64,000 nt of DNA, from positions 248,001 through 312,000 of the forward strand of contig NZ_SLVB01000006.1 in NCBI RefSeq assembly GCF_004341845.1. Direction: 5' to 3'. The notes below the pieces were generated by a model. The model was not told where the DNA came from, searched no databases, and saw nothing but the letters and a program-made list of their open reading frames with translations. The DNA is from Novosphingobium sp. PhB165. GTDB lineage: Bacteria > Pseudomonadota > Alphaproteobacteria > Sphingomonadales > Sphingomonadaceae. The position numbers and the translations under genes were made by a program. How positions within the stretch are numbered: the stretch's first letter is position 1; every line of letters starts with the position of its first letter. Below, piece after piece: positions 8,494-16,626 of the stretch.

Positions 8494-8859
8494 TCAGAAA
8501 ATAAACATATTAGCCCGATCAGCCATTCGATAGAGCTGTCCACACTCGTAAGGCCCGATCTGCGTGTGGACTGTAAGCGTGGAGCCATCATCGAAGTTTA
8601 GCGAAAAAGCCAATTCCTTGCGTTCGACAGACACCACAACTTTTTGCAATAGTCGATGCAGCATTATCGCAGGTCTGTTCTGTTCCTGACAATTGTATAT
8701 GTATCGCGTGCCATCCGGCTCGACATGCTCAATTTTGAATTCGACCGTCATACCCCAACGATCAAACCGAAACTGCAAGCTAAATGGATCGAGGCATATT
8801 TGCCCGACCTCCTCGCCAATCAGCGGTTGCAACTCGGCGATGGGTGGCATCGGACGCAT
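8494..8859 (-). CDS. Hypothetical protein, predicted small beta-rich fold
   Basis: 121 residues of alternating hydrophobic/polar pattern suggesting beta strands (ICLDPFSLQFRFD, MTVEFKIEHV, KELAFSLNFDDGSTLTVHT). It recalls small uncharacterised proteins in which an LxF..G strand pattern repeats, but I cannot name a family. Convergent with the lipoprotein gene at 8047 and sharing its lower G+C content, so the two may have arrived together. There is no signal peptide, so probably cytosolic. Start is uncertain between Met codons at 8859 and 8850. Confidence 0.5.
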   Translation of the reverse strand: MRPMPPIAELQPLIGEEVGQICLDPFSLQFRFDRWGMTVEFKIEHVEPDGTRYIYNCQEQNRPAIMLHRLLQKVVVSVERKELAFSLNFDDGSTLTVHTQIGPYECGQLYRMADRANMFIF

Positions 8860-8970
8860 ACCACACCGTATCAGCGCACAGCCGTTCCGCCAGTTCTAAA
8901 GCAGACGAGCCGCTTCCCCGGCCATCCGAGCCTGCGAACCTATTCGCCAAAAGCTGACTGGCGCTCTCCA

Positions 8971-9074
8971 CTCGTTTCAACCGTCGTTTCAATCCCGCTC
9001 AGGCTGAGCTTGTCGAAGCCCCCGGCGGGTGTGGCGCTGTGGGTCACATCCTTCGACAGGCTCAGGATGAGCGG
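8971..9074. repeat. Dispersed palindromic repeat, family C (full copy)
   Basis: About 100 bases bounded by GCTCAGGCTGAGCTTGTCGA on the left and TCGACAGGCTCAGGATGAGC on the right, which are imperfect inverted complements, with a GCGGGTGTGGCGCTGTGGG centre. The same unit in reverse orientation lies at 63773-63881, and partial copies at 31174-31199 and 63951-64000. It fills most of the 353-base gap between 8860 and 9212; I see no gene in that gap. Confidence 0.8.
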
Positions 9075-9212
9075 TGGGGGGAAGGGGGGCGGAAGGCGGT
9101 TAGCTGCTCTCCCGGTTGGGCCGTTTCGCTCCAAGACTGCGATCCGCATCGCTGAATGAACAGGCGAGGATGCGGCGCGGCGCGATATCTCTGCGTCTCT
9201 GCGCGAATCTCT

Positions 9213-10523
9213 CTATGCCGCTTGCGCCATGGCCGGCTTGCTCAGCAGCGCCAGCAGCGAGATGCCGTTGAAGAACCACATCCGTTGCAGTTCCAGGCCG
9301 CTGTATTTCCGCAGCGTGTTGGCGAAGGTGTAGGGCGTATACCAGACGTTGTGGTCCGGGTGGACGCCTTCGAGGAAGGTTCCGGTCTCGGCCTGATAGT
9401 CGAAGTGGCGGGCGCGGCACTGGAAGGCGTCTGGCACGGTGATGAGGAACAGTGCGGCATCCACTGCCTCGATCTGCGCGAGGAAACCGGCGACATCGGG
9501 CACGTGCTCCATCACTTCGGGCACCAGCACCACATCGTAGCGGCCGGTCGCCTGGGCCAGATCGGTGAACAGGTTGCCGGTCACGTAAGGGCGCAGTTGT
9601 TCGAGCGCCTCGCCATGCGGATCGACGCCGTCGAGGTGGGCGCAGTGCGCCTCCAGCCGGACGTGGAGCGAGGTGCGCGGATCGGTGATCGGCCAGTCCG
9701 CGCAGCCGACGTGGAGCACGCGCTGCCCCGCCAGCAGGCTGGCGAAGACCTCCATCCGGCCGAGCGCGGCGAGTTCGGAACTGATCGGCACGCGCTGGAG
9801 GAAATAGGGGGCGTGGATCTTTTCCAGCGGCGAGGTGTCGGCGGGCTCGGGCTCGGGGGGCAGCGCAGCCGGCGCCGTCATTGCCCCGACATCCGCCTTG
9901 TGGATCCGGTCGTAGGACTGGCTGGTCGAGCCCCAGAGCTGGTGGGCGTAGACCGGGTCGCTGCCCTCGTACGTTACCCCGGTGAAGTGGCGCGGGATGA
10001 AGTAGTAGCTGGGGTAGATGCGCAAGGGGGTATAGGCGAACTTGCGGTAGCACTCGGTCAGGCGCTGGGGGCCCACCGTCTTCCACGCCATTTCGCCCAC
10101 CACCGAGGGAGAGGCGACGATGTCCTCGACGATCTGCCTTACGAACGGATTTTCCGCCTTGCAGCCGAAATAGCCCGCCGCGATCAGGCCGGGGCGGACG
10201 ATCTCGTTCTCCCAGCAGGCAAAGGCCTCGCAGTCGAGCAGCGCGGGGTCGAGCGGGCGGGCGCAGACCGAATCGGCGTCGAAGACGATGCCGCCATGCG
10301 CGAGCAGGATTTCCCAGCGCATCATGTCGGCCACGCCGTTCCATTCCTGCTGCCGCATCTCGGCCATGTGGCGCGCGTTGATCCAGTCGTGCCCGTCCAG
10401 TTCGGCATTGCCCCAGAGGCGGAAGGTCCAGTCCGGATGGGCGGCGCGCCAGGTCTCTATGCAGTTGTCGGGGCGGCGGCTTTCGTCGCCGACCCAGATG
10501 AAGTGGAATGTTCTGGGAATCAT
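9213..10523 (-). CDS. Fusion of GT32-type glycosyltransferase and SAM-dependent methyltransferase
   Basis: 436 residues. Residues about 1-225 are a GT32-like domain: IPRTFHFIWVG start, RWEILLAHGG and the DXD-type motif FDADS near residue 80, as in capsular polysaccharide and OCH1-like enzymes. Residues about 255-435 form a class I methyltransferase: VLHVGCADW (glycine-poor motif I), DGVDPHGE (acidic end of strand 2), and YDVVLVPEVMEHVPD (post-motif EVMEH). The two domains are joined by a Pro/Glu/Ala-rich linker. This suggests sugar transfer followed by methylation of the same glycan, but the acceptor is unknown. The gene stands alone upstream of a highly structured intergenic region. Confidence 0.8.
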   Translation of the reverse strand: MIPRTFHFIWVGDESRRPDNCIETWRAAHPDWTFRLWGNAELDGHDWINARHMAEMRQQEWNGVADMMRWEILLAHGGIVFDADSVCARPLDPALLDCEAFACWENEIVRPGLIAAGYFGCKAENPFVRQIVEDIVASPSVVGEMAWKTVGPQRLTECYRKFAYTPLRIYPSYYFIPRHFTGVTYEGSDPVYAHQLWGSTSQSYDRIHKADVGAMTAPAALPPEPEPADTSPLEKIHAPYFLQRVPISSELAALGRMEVFASLLAGQRVLHVGCADWPITDPRTSLHVRLEAHCAHLDGVDPHGEALEQLRPYVTGNLFTDLAQATGRYDVVLVPEVMEHVPDVAGFLAQIEAVDAALFLITVPDAFQCRARHFDYQAETGTFLEGVHPDHNVWYTPYTFANTLRKYSGLELQRMWFFNGISLLALLSKPAMAQAA

Positions 10524-10805
10524 CGCCGGTCCGCCCCGCCGCCTGTGCTTATGCGAGACCTAGGGCGGCAGGGTTGGCAAAGGCCGAACGGGGGTATCCG
10601 GGACTATGCGTGCACCAAAAGATCGGGGGCCATCGGGTCGGGAGGCCCGCCCCCGCGGTGAGGGGTAAACACCGCGAGGGCGGAACCATGGGCCGGGTAC
10701 GGGGAAGCGCCCGGCCCTAGGGGACAGGACCCAAAACGTGCCGGAGCGGCACACGTAGTGCGGATACGTGCCGCTCCGGGCGGGCTGGCCCAAGGGGTAT
10801 GCGGG
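10524..10805. other. Structured intergenic region with three strong hairpins
   Basis: No convincing reading frame lies here, but three inverted repeats follow one another: CGCGGTG/CACCGCG (10654-10676), with flanking CCGCCC/GGGCGG extending it; GGGCCGGG/CCCGGCCC (10690-10717); and a perfect 12-bp stem CCGGAGCGGCAC/GTGCCGCTCCGG with a 15-base loop (10741-10779). There is no T-run next to any of them. It is the 5' flank of the GT32 fusion gene and the 3' flank of tonB, both on the minus strand, so it could be a leader RNA, a processed spacer or a separate ncRNA. I could not match it to a known riboswitch, RNase P, tmRNA or SRP RNA. Confidence 0.45.
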
Positions 10806-11486
10806 TCAGTCCCGCGGGATGATCCAGCGGATCGTCCCCATGTACGTACCGGCGACCGCATCGCCGTCGGCATTGGTGGCGGCCTCGAAACGGGCGCGCC
10901 GGCTCACGAACTTGCAGGTGGCCTCGTCAAGGCCGGAATAGCCGCTGGAACTCACGATGCTGCACTGGCTGACGCGCCCGCGGGCATCGACGTCGAGCTG
11001 GAAGCGCACCGTGCCCTGATGCTCGGCGCGCAAGTCGGCGGTGGGGTAGTCCAGCGTGGTGACCCAGCTTGACGTATCGTTGCGCGGCAGCGCGCCGCGC
11101 GGCTGGAAACGCGGGGAGGGCGTGGCCGTGGGCGCCGGGTCGATGCGGATGCCGTCGGGCGTGCCGCTGGAGAGCGGCAGCGTTTCGGTCTGGGTGGGGA
11201 CCGGGAAATCCTTTGCCGTCGGTACGGCAATCTGCGGGATCGGGGCGGTAATGACCGGATCGGAGAGCCGGGGCGTATCGTGCTTGGGGCTGGGCGTCTC
11301 GGTGGGCTTCGGCAGCGGTTCGAGCTGGATCTGCTGGCCCTGGAGATGCGGCGGCGGGTCGGTTCTGAATATGGTGACGGCAAAGCCGTTGATCAGGGCC
11401 AGCGCAACGCCGCCCTGGATCAGTGCGACGATCCCGCCGGTCAGGATCTTCTGGTTGGGATTGGAATTCCGGTCGGCATAGGACAT
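10806..11486 (-). CDS. Energy transducer TonB
   Basis: 226 residues from the ATG at 11486, chosen because GGAGAGA lies 7-8 bases upstream; in-frame Met codons further out lack this. One membrane helix (about residues 18-38) is followed by a long Pro/Thr/Lys-rich periplasmic spacer and a C-terminal TonB domain (about 140-226) with the GTVRFQLDVDARGRVSQCSIVSSSGYSGLDEAT pattern. TonB carries energy from ExbB/ExbD to outer-membrane receptors; exbB and exbD are not in this window. The upstream region (11560-11625) is notably A+T rich and probably holds the promoter. Confidence 0.88.
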   Translation of the reverse strand: MSYADRNSNPNQKILTGGIVALIQGGVALALINGFAVTIFRTDPPPHLQGQQIQLEPLPKPTETPSPKHDTPRLSDPVITAPIPQIAVPTAKDFPVPTQTETLPLSSGTPDGIRIDPAPTATPSPRFQPRGALPRNDTSSWVTTLDYPTADLRAEHQGTVRFQLDVDARGRVSQCSIVSSSGYSGLDEATCKFVSRRARFEAATNADGDAVAGTYMGTIRWIIPRD

Positions 11487-11644
11487 CGGCATTCTCTCCA
11501 TGCGTGCCCGTATTCTTGCAGCCCGCCGCAAGCCCGGTGCACTTCATGGCTGGAAGCTACCACGAATCCTATCTATTCAAATAAAATAATACTAAGCAAA
11601 ACAAGCATTTAACTGTACTTGCTGACTATCTGCCTGCTTATCAC

Positions 11645-13204
11645 TTACCGCGCCGCAGCAATCGCTTTTTGTCGGCGCCGCTGTACTGAACTGCCCAGGC
11701 CGATGGCTTCGCGATACTTGGCCACGGTGCGCCGCGCGAGTTCGAAGCCCTTGTCCTTCAGCAGGTCCACCAGCGTGTCGTCGGACAGGATCGCCTTGGC
11801 ATCCTCGGCATCGATGAGCTGGCGGATCGCGGCTTTCACCGCCTCTGCCGAAGCGCCGCCTTCGCCGCCCGTCGCCGCCACGCCCGAGGTGAAGAAATAC
11901 TTCAGTTCGAACGTCCCGCGCGGGCAATTGACGTACTTGTTGGAGGTGACGCGGCTGACCGTCGATTCGTGCATGCCGATGGCCTCTGCCACCGTGCGCA
12001 GCGTCAGCGGCTTGAGGTGCGAGACGCCGTGGCGGAAAAAGCCGTCCTGCTGGCGCACCAGTTCGGCGGCGACCTTGAGAATGGTCTTCTGCCGCTGGTC
12101 CAGCGCCTTGATCAGCCAGTTGGCATCGGTGAGCTTCTCCGACAGCCAGTTGCGCGAGGCCTTGTCGGTGCAGCCGCGCCGCAGTTCCACGAAATAGCCG
12201 CGATTGACGATCAGGCGCGGCAGCGTCGCTTCGTTCAGCGCGATGTCCCAGCCCGGCTGCTCGTTCTTGACCGGCTTGGCCGGGGTCACGAGGATATCGG
12301 GCACCACCGCAGCGCCGGGTTCGCCGCCGAAGCGCAGACCCGGCTTGGGGTCATAGCCGCGCAGCTCGCCGAGCATGTCGGCCATGTCCTCGTCGTCGGC
12401 GGCGCAGATCCGCTTGAGGCGCGGCAGGTCCCCGCGCGCGACAAGGTCCAGATTGTCGATCAGCTTCGCCATGCAGGGGTCGTAGCGGTCCGCTTCCTTC
12501 GCCTGCAGCGCGATGCATTCGGCCAGCGTGCGCGCGCCGACGCCGGTGGGATCGAGCGACTGGAGCAGGGCGAGCGCGGCCTCTGCCGCCGCGATGTCGA
12601 TGCCAAGGTCCTGCGCGACTTCGGGGAGCGGCACCGGCAGGTAGCCCGCCTCGTCCAGCAGGCCGATCAGGTAGCGCGCCACGGCGGTCAGCACCGGGTC
12701 GGCGGAGGCGGGGCCGAGCTGCGCGCTCAGGTGTTCGACAAGCGAGGCCGCGCCGTTGCCGTGGTCGTCGATGCCGGGGCCGTCTTCGCCGCCGCCGAGG
12801 CGCTGTTCGCTGCTCCAGTCGCTGTCGCCGCGTTCACGCGGGGCGCTTTCGACCGCGCCGCGCTCGCTGCCGTCACCGGTGTCGCGCTCGCGCTCGCCGG
12901 CCGGGATGTCGATGTCGAGCGGGCGGTCGTCCTGCGCGCGGCCTTCGCCGATCAGGCGGTCTACCGGCGAATCTTCCAGCGTGGTCCGGCGGGTGTCGGA
13001 GGAGGGATCGGCTTGTTCGCCCCACGGCGCGTCGCTTTCGCCGGTGCTGCCGATGTCGAGCAGCGGATTGGCTTCCAGCGCATCGCCGATGAAGCTTTCG
13101 ATTTCGAGATTGGACAGGGCCAGCAGCTTGATCGCCTGCTGGAGCTGCGGCGTCATGACCAGCGACTGGCTTTGCCGAAGATCCAGCCTCGGCCCCAGCG
13201 CCAT
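11645..13204 (-). CDS. rpoN: RNA polymerase sigma-54 factor
   Basis: 519 residues with all three sigma-54 regions. Region I is the N-terminal Gln/Leu-rich activator-responsive segment (LRQSQSLVMTPQLQQAIKLL). Region II is an acidic stretch (about 50-130). Region III contains the core-binding domain, an HTH (AEAIGMHESTVSRVTSNKY) and the RpoN box ARRTVAKYRE near the C-terminus, which reads the -24 element. It follows lptB on the same strand with a 62-base gap, an arrangement common in proteobacteria. Confidence 0.97.
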   Translation of the reverse strand: MALGPRLDLRQSQSLVMTPQLQQAIKLLALSNLEIESFIGDALEANPLLDIGSTGESDAPWGEQADPSSDTRRTTLEDSPVDRLIGEGRAQDDRPLDIDIPAGERERDTGDGSERGAVESAPRERGDSDWSSEQRLGGGEDGPGIDDHGNGAASLVEHLSAQLGPASADPVLTAVARYLIGLLDEAGYLPVPLPEVAQDLGIDIAAAEAALALLQSLDPTGVGARTLAECIALQAKEADRYDPCMAKLIDNLDLVARGDLPRLKRICAADDEDMADMLGELRGYDPKPGLRFGGEPGAAVVPDILVTPAKPVKNEQPGWDIALNEATLPRLIVNRGYFVELRRGCTDKASRNWLSEKLTDANWLIKALDQRQKTILKVAAELVRQQDGFFRHGVSHLKPLTLRTVAEAIGMHESTVSRVTSNKYVNCPRGTFELKYFFTSGVAATGGEGGASAEAVKAAIRQLIDAEDAKAILSDDTLVDLLKDKGFELARRTVAKYREAIGLGSSVQRRRQKAIAAAR

Positions 13205-13266
13205 GGCTCAGGCTCCCGAGGGGGGCTGCCTCATTCCTGCCACCCCCTTCACGCCGTGAGCCCCCC

Positions 13267-14049
13267 TCACAGCGTGAAGCCTTCACCCAGGTAGAGGCGG
13301 CGCACGTTCTCGTCGGCGACAAGCGCCTCGGGACTGCCCGCGAACAGCACCTGGCCGCCGTAGATGATGCAGGCGCGGTCAACGATGTCGAGCGTCTCGC
13401 GCACGTTGTGGTCGGTAATCAGCACGCCGATGCCGCGATTCTTGAGATCGCGCACGAGTTCGCGGATGTCGGCGATGGACAGTGGGTCGATACCGGCGAA
13501 CGGTTCGTCCAGCAGCATGATAGAGGGCTTGGCCGCCAGCGCGCGGGCGATCTCGCAGCGGCGGCGTTCACCGCCCGAAAGCGCCATGGCCGCGCTAGAC
13601 CGCAGGCGGGCGAGGCCGAATTCATCGAGCAGGCGCTCCAGCTCGGACGCGCGCACATCGCGGTCGGGCTCGTTGAGTTCGAGCACCGCGCTGATGTTCT
13701 GCTCCACCGTCATGCCGCGGAAGATCGAAGTCTCCTGCGGCAGGTAACCCAAGCCGAGGATCGCGCGGCGATACATCGGCAGGCGCGTGACATCGACGCC
13801 GTCCATCAGGATACGGCCCGAGTCGGGGCGCACCAGGCCCATGATCGAATAGAAACAGGTGGTCTTGCCGGCGCCGTTGGGGCCCAGCAGGCCGAGCACT
13901 TCGCCCTTGGCGACGGACAGCGAGATATCGCTCAGAACCGCGCGCTTGTCATAGCTCTTGGCGATCGAGATGACCTCGAGCCCACCATTCTGCGCCACGC
14001 TTACCGCGGGGGCCGAGGTTTCCTGCATGCGTTCGCTCGTTTCGGTCAT
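13267..14049 (-). CDS. lptB: LPS export ABC transporter ATP-binding protein LptB
   Basis: About 260 residues. It has Walker A (GPNGAGKTT), a Q-loop (YLPQE), the signature LSGGERRR and Walker B (IMLLDEPF), and is closest to LptB, the ATPase that drives lipopolysaccharide from the inner membrane to the LptA bridge. Linkage to rpoN supports this. A GTG at 14055 followed by AAG ATG gives two possible starts; the ATG at 14049 is preferred. An extra N-terminal segment of about 20 polar residues precedes the ABC fold. lptA and lptC are not upstream here: the next gene is divergent. Confidence 0.93.
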   Translation of the reverse strand: MTETSERMQETSAPAVSVAQNGGLEVISIAKSYDKRAVLSDISLSVAKGEVLGLLGPNGAGKTTCFYSIMGLVRPDSGRILMDGVDVTRLPMYRRAILGLGYLPQETSIFRGMTVEQNISAVLELNEPDRDVRASELERLLDEFGLARLRSSAAMALSGGERRRCEIARALAAKPSIMLLDEPFAGIDPLSIADIRELVRDLKNRGIGVLITDHNVRETLDIVDRACIIYGGQVLFAGSPEALVADENVRRLYLGEGFTL

Positions 14050-14263
14050 CTTCACCGCCGTTTACGCAGCCCATCCGCGCACCGCAAGCGGCCATTTCTC
14101 GCCGGGGGGATCTTCGCATGCCGGGGCGGGCGAAGGTTGGGACGAAGGCTACCTATTAACCCTCAGGACAAATCCGTAGCCGCCAACGCGGGGCGTCGAA
14201 CGATTGGTGCATTCGGCCCTCCTTAACGCTGGGAAAGAATATTTCGCCTTCGGGGGCATGCGC

Positions 14264-14292
14264 TTGCCAATCCGGTCCCGGCGTGATCTAGT
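14264..14292 (+). promoter_or_regulatory. Putative sigma-70 promoter for the 14347 gene
   Basis: A -35-like TTGCCA (14264-14269) and a -10-like TCTAGT (14287-14292) are separated by 17 bases, about 55 bases before the ATG. Match is moderate (five of six and four of six). The 291-base gap 14056-14346 also serves the divergent lptB and shows nothing else clear. Confidence 0.35.
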
Positions 14293-14346
14293 GATCGTGG
14301 GAGAGACATATAAAGGTCGCACTCGAAACAGAAAGGTTGGGCTTTG

Positions 14347-14805
14347 ATGGCCAAGACCGGCAGACAGGACATATCCGACAGATTCGGCCGCGATGCCGAA
14401 CTCGGAAAGCCGGACGTCCACCTCACGCCGCCCGATATCCGGCCTGACATCGGCCATGCGAGCTTGAAAAAGCAGCTCGATTGGCGGCGCAAGATGAGCG
14501 ATCACATCGCCTATGCCCTGCTGGTCTATACCGCGCTCCAGATTTTCGTGACCATCGGCGCGCTGAAAGCGGGCGGCGAATCGCTGCTGCCCTATCTGGC
14601 GCTGGTCATCCTTGTCATCGCGATCATTCCCGCCTGCCGCCGTTTCGAGGCCCGCTGGAACCGGTTGACCGACGAACAGGCCCGCGATCCGGGGCTTCAG
14701 CCGTGGTATCGGCGCGATCTCATCCGGCTCTGGGCGCTGGCAATCGGCCTGCCTTTCGCGCTGACCGCGGTGTTCAAGGGACTGGCGCTGGTTCTGGCGC
14801 GCTAG
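14347..14805 (+). CDS. Hypothetical inner-membrane protein
   Basis: 152 residues from ATG 14347 (AGAAAGG about ten bases upstream). A polar N-terminal half-domain of about 55 residues, with Asp/Pro-rich DVHLTPPDIRPDI, is followed by three hydrophobic segments. No family recognised. The stop is 2 bases from the stop of the convergent membrane-protein gene at 14808. Confidence 0.6.
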   Translation: MAKTGRQDISDRFGRDAELGKPDVHLTPPDIRPDIGHASLKKQLDWRRKMSDHIAYALLVYTALQIFVTIGALKAGGESLLPYLALVILVIAIIPACRRFEARWNRLTDEQARDPGLQPWYRRDLIRLWALAIGLPFALTAVFKGLALVLAR

Positions 14806-14807
14806 AT

Positions 14808-15125
14808 TCAACGCCGTGCAGGCCTTCGGATAATCGCCCAAGCCACCAGCAGGCAGACGATCCAGCTTGGCGCGGCGGCCATGAGGTACCAGAAGCCGAG
14901 CGAGATCGTATCGTCCACGGGCCCCTGTCCGGAGGCTGACAAGTCACCCAGTCCATAGGCAAACATGGCGAGCGGCAGGACCGATCCAATCGCCGCAATG
15001 GACAGGGTTTGCTTCGCCATGACCGGGGAAGACAATCGTGCGATGCCGGCGCCGATTGCGGTAAGAATTGCCGCAGGCACTGCCACCATGGCGATCAACA
15101 CGCTGATGAAGAAGACCTTTTCCAT
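14808..15125 (-). CDS. Hypothetical small inner-membrane protein
   Basis: 105 residues with three hydrophobic segments (about 5-27, 42-62 and 77-98) and a short basic tail. Nothing in it is diagnostic. Convergent with the membrane protein at 14347; the ATG at 15125 starts the first hydrophobic helix after only three residues. Confidence 0.55.
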   Translation of the reverse strand: MEKVFFISVLIAMVAVPAAILTAIGAGIARLSSPVMAKQTLSIAAIGSVLPLAMFAYGLGDLSASGQGPVDDTISLGFWYLMAAAPSWIVCLLVAWAIIRRPARR

Positions 15126-15274
15126 GCGCCGATCCCACCACGGCGGCGACCGTCCGGCAAGGGCCGTTGCCGGACTTTTCAGACCGGCGTTTGCCCTTCG
15201 TCACAGGTGCGACTAGGTCGGCATTGAATGCCGCGCGCTCGTTCTGCGCGCCGGGCCCATGGAGATCGAAGCGG

Positions 15275-16621
15275 ATGCTCACCCCCGATGAAGCGCTCGA
15301 CCGCGCGCAGGCGCTTGTCGAGCGCGCACGCCGTGCCGGTGCCGATGCCGCCGATGCGGCCTATGGCGCCAGTTCGTCGGAGGGGATTCAGGTTCGCCTC
15401 GGCAAGCTGGAAGATGTCGAGCGGTCGGAGAGCGAGCATATCTCGCTGCGGCTCTTCGTCGGCCGCCGCTCGGCCAGCATCGGATCGAGCGATCTTTCGC
15501 CGCAAGCGCTGGACGAACTGGCGACGCGCGCGCTGGCAATGGCGCGCAGCGCCCCCGAGGATGCCTATGCCGGGCTGGCGCCGTCGGACCGGCTGTCGTC
15601 CGCGCCCTGGCCGGACCTTGACCTTGTCGACACGCACGAACCCGGCCCGCAGGACTTGCGCGCCATGGCAGAGGAGGCCGAGGAGGCCGCCCGCGCCGTG
15701 ACCGGGGTCACCAATTCGGACGGCGCCACCGCCAGCTCGGGCGGCGGCGTGATCGCGCTGGCCACCAGCCATGGTTTCGGCGGGGCCTATGCCTCGACCA
15801 GCCATTCGGTCAGCGTCTCGGTCGTCGCCGGTGAGGGCGCGGGCAAGCAGCGCGACAGCGACTGGCGCGCGGCGCATCACTTGTCCGACCTGCCGGGACC
15901 GGCTTCGATCGGCACCGTTGCCGGCGAACGCGCGGTGGCGCGGCTTGCTCCGGGGAAGCTGCACAGCGGGCCGATGCCGGTGGTGCTGGACCCGCGCGTC
16001 GGCGGCACGCTGGTCGGCCATCTGATCGGCGCGATGTCCGGCAGTGCGATTGCCCGCCGCTCCAGCTTCCTGCTCGACCGGCTGGGAGAGGCGATCTTCG
16101 CCTCCGGCGTGACCATTGCCGAGGATCCGCTGCGGCGGCGCGGTCTGCGTTCGCGGCCCTTCGACGGCGAGGGCCTTGCCACTTGTGCGCGCAATCTTGT
16201 CGAGGATGGGCGGCTGACCGGCTGGCTGCTGGAAAGCGCCTCTGCCCGCCAGCTTGGCCTTGAGCCCACCGGCCACGCGGCGCGGGGCGGCAACGGCGCG
16301 CCGGGCGTTTCGGTCGGCAATCTCGACATGCTGCCGGGCACGCTCTCGCCCGCCGAACTCATGGCCGACATTCGCGACGGGGTCTATGTGACCGAGCTGA
16401 TCGGGCAGGGCGTCAATGGCGTGACCGGCGATTACAGCCGGGGTGCTTCGGGCTTCCGGATCGTCAATGGCGAGATCGCGGGCCCGGTTGCCGAATTCAC
16501 CGTGGCGGGCAACCTGCTCGCCATGTTCGCGGCGCTCATTCCCGCCAACGATCTTGTGCAGGATCGCGCGATCAACGTGCCGACGCTGCGGATCGACGGG
16601 ATGATCGTGGCGGGCGACTGA
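15275..16621 (+). CDS. pmbA: TldE/PmbA-family protein (metalloprotease partner of TldD)
   Basis: 448 residues from ATG 15275, which has GGAG ten bases upstream; the frame is open further upstream but lacks such a site. The sequence has the TldD/PmbA modulator-of-gyrase fold, including the ESEHISLRLFVGRRSASIGSSD stretch and the C-terminal GVNGVTGDYSRGASGF motif that marks the TldE/PmbA branch. It has no HExxxH, which is correct for TldE: the active-site zinc is in TldD. The pair degrades small unfolded peptides and matures RiPPs such as microcin B17. The matching tldD is at 51637-53055, not adjacent. Confidence 0.93.
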   Translation: MLTPDEALDRAQALVERARRAGADAADAAYGASSSEGIQVRLGKLEDVERSESEHISLRLFVGRRSASIGSSDLSPQALDELATRALAMARSAPEDAYAGLAPSDRLSSAPWPDLDLVDTHEPGPQDLRAMAEEAEEAARAVTGVTNSDGATASSGGGVIALATSHGFGGAYASTSHSVSVSVVAGEGAGKQRDSDWRAAHHLSDLPGPASIGTVAGERAVARLAPGKLHSGPMPVVLDPRVGGTLVGHLIGAMSGSAIARRSSFLLDRLGEAIFASGVTIAEDPLRRRGLRSRPFDGEGLATCARNLVEDGRLTGWLLESASARQLGLEPTGHAARGGNGAPGVSVGNLDMLPGTLSPAELMADIRDGVYVTELIGQGVNGVTGDYSRGASGFRIVNGEIAGPVAEFTVAGNLLAMFAALIPANDLVQDRAINVPTLRIDGMIVAGD

Positions 16622-16626
16622 TTTCG

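Noticed and set aside
8656..9159. A plus-strand gene covering the low-GC islet and the family C repeat
   Set aside because: The frame runs through a dispersed repeat and is antisense to the better minus-strand gene at 8494-8859.
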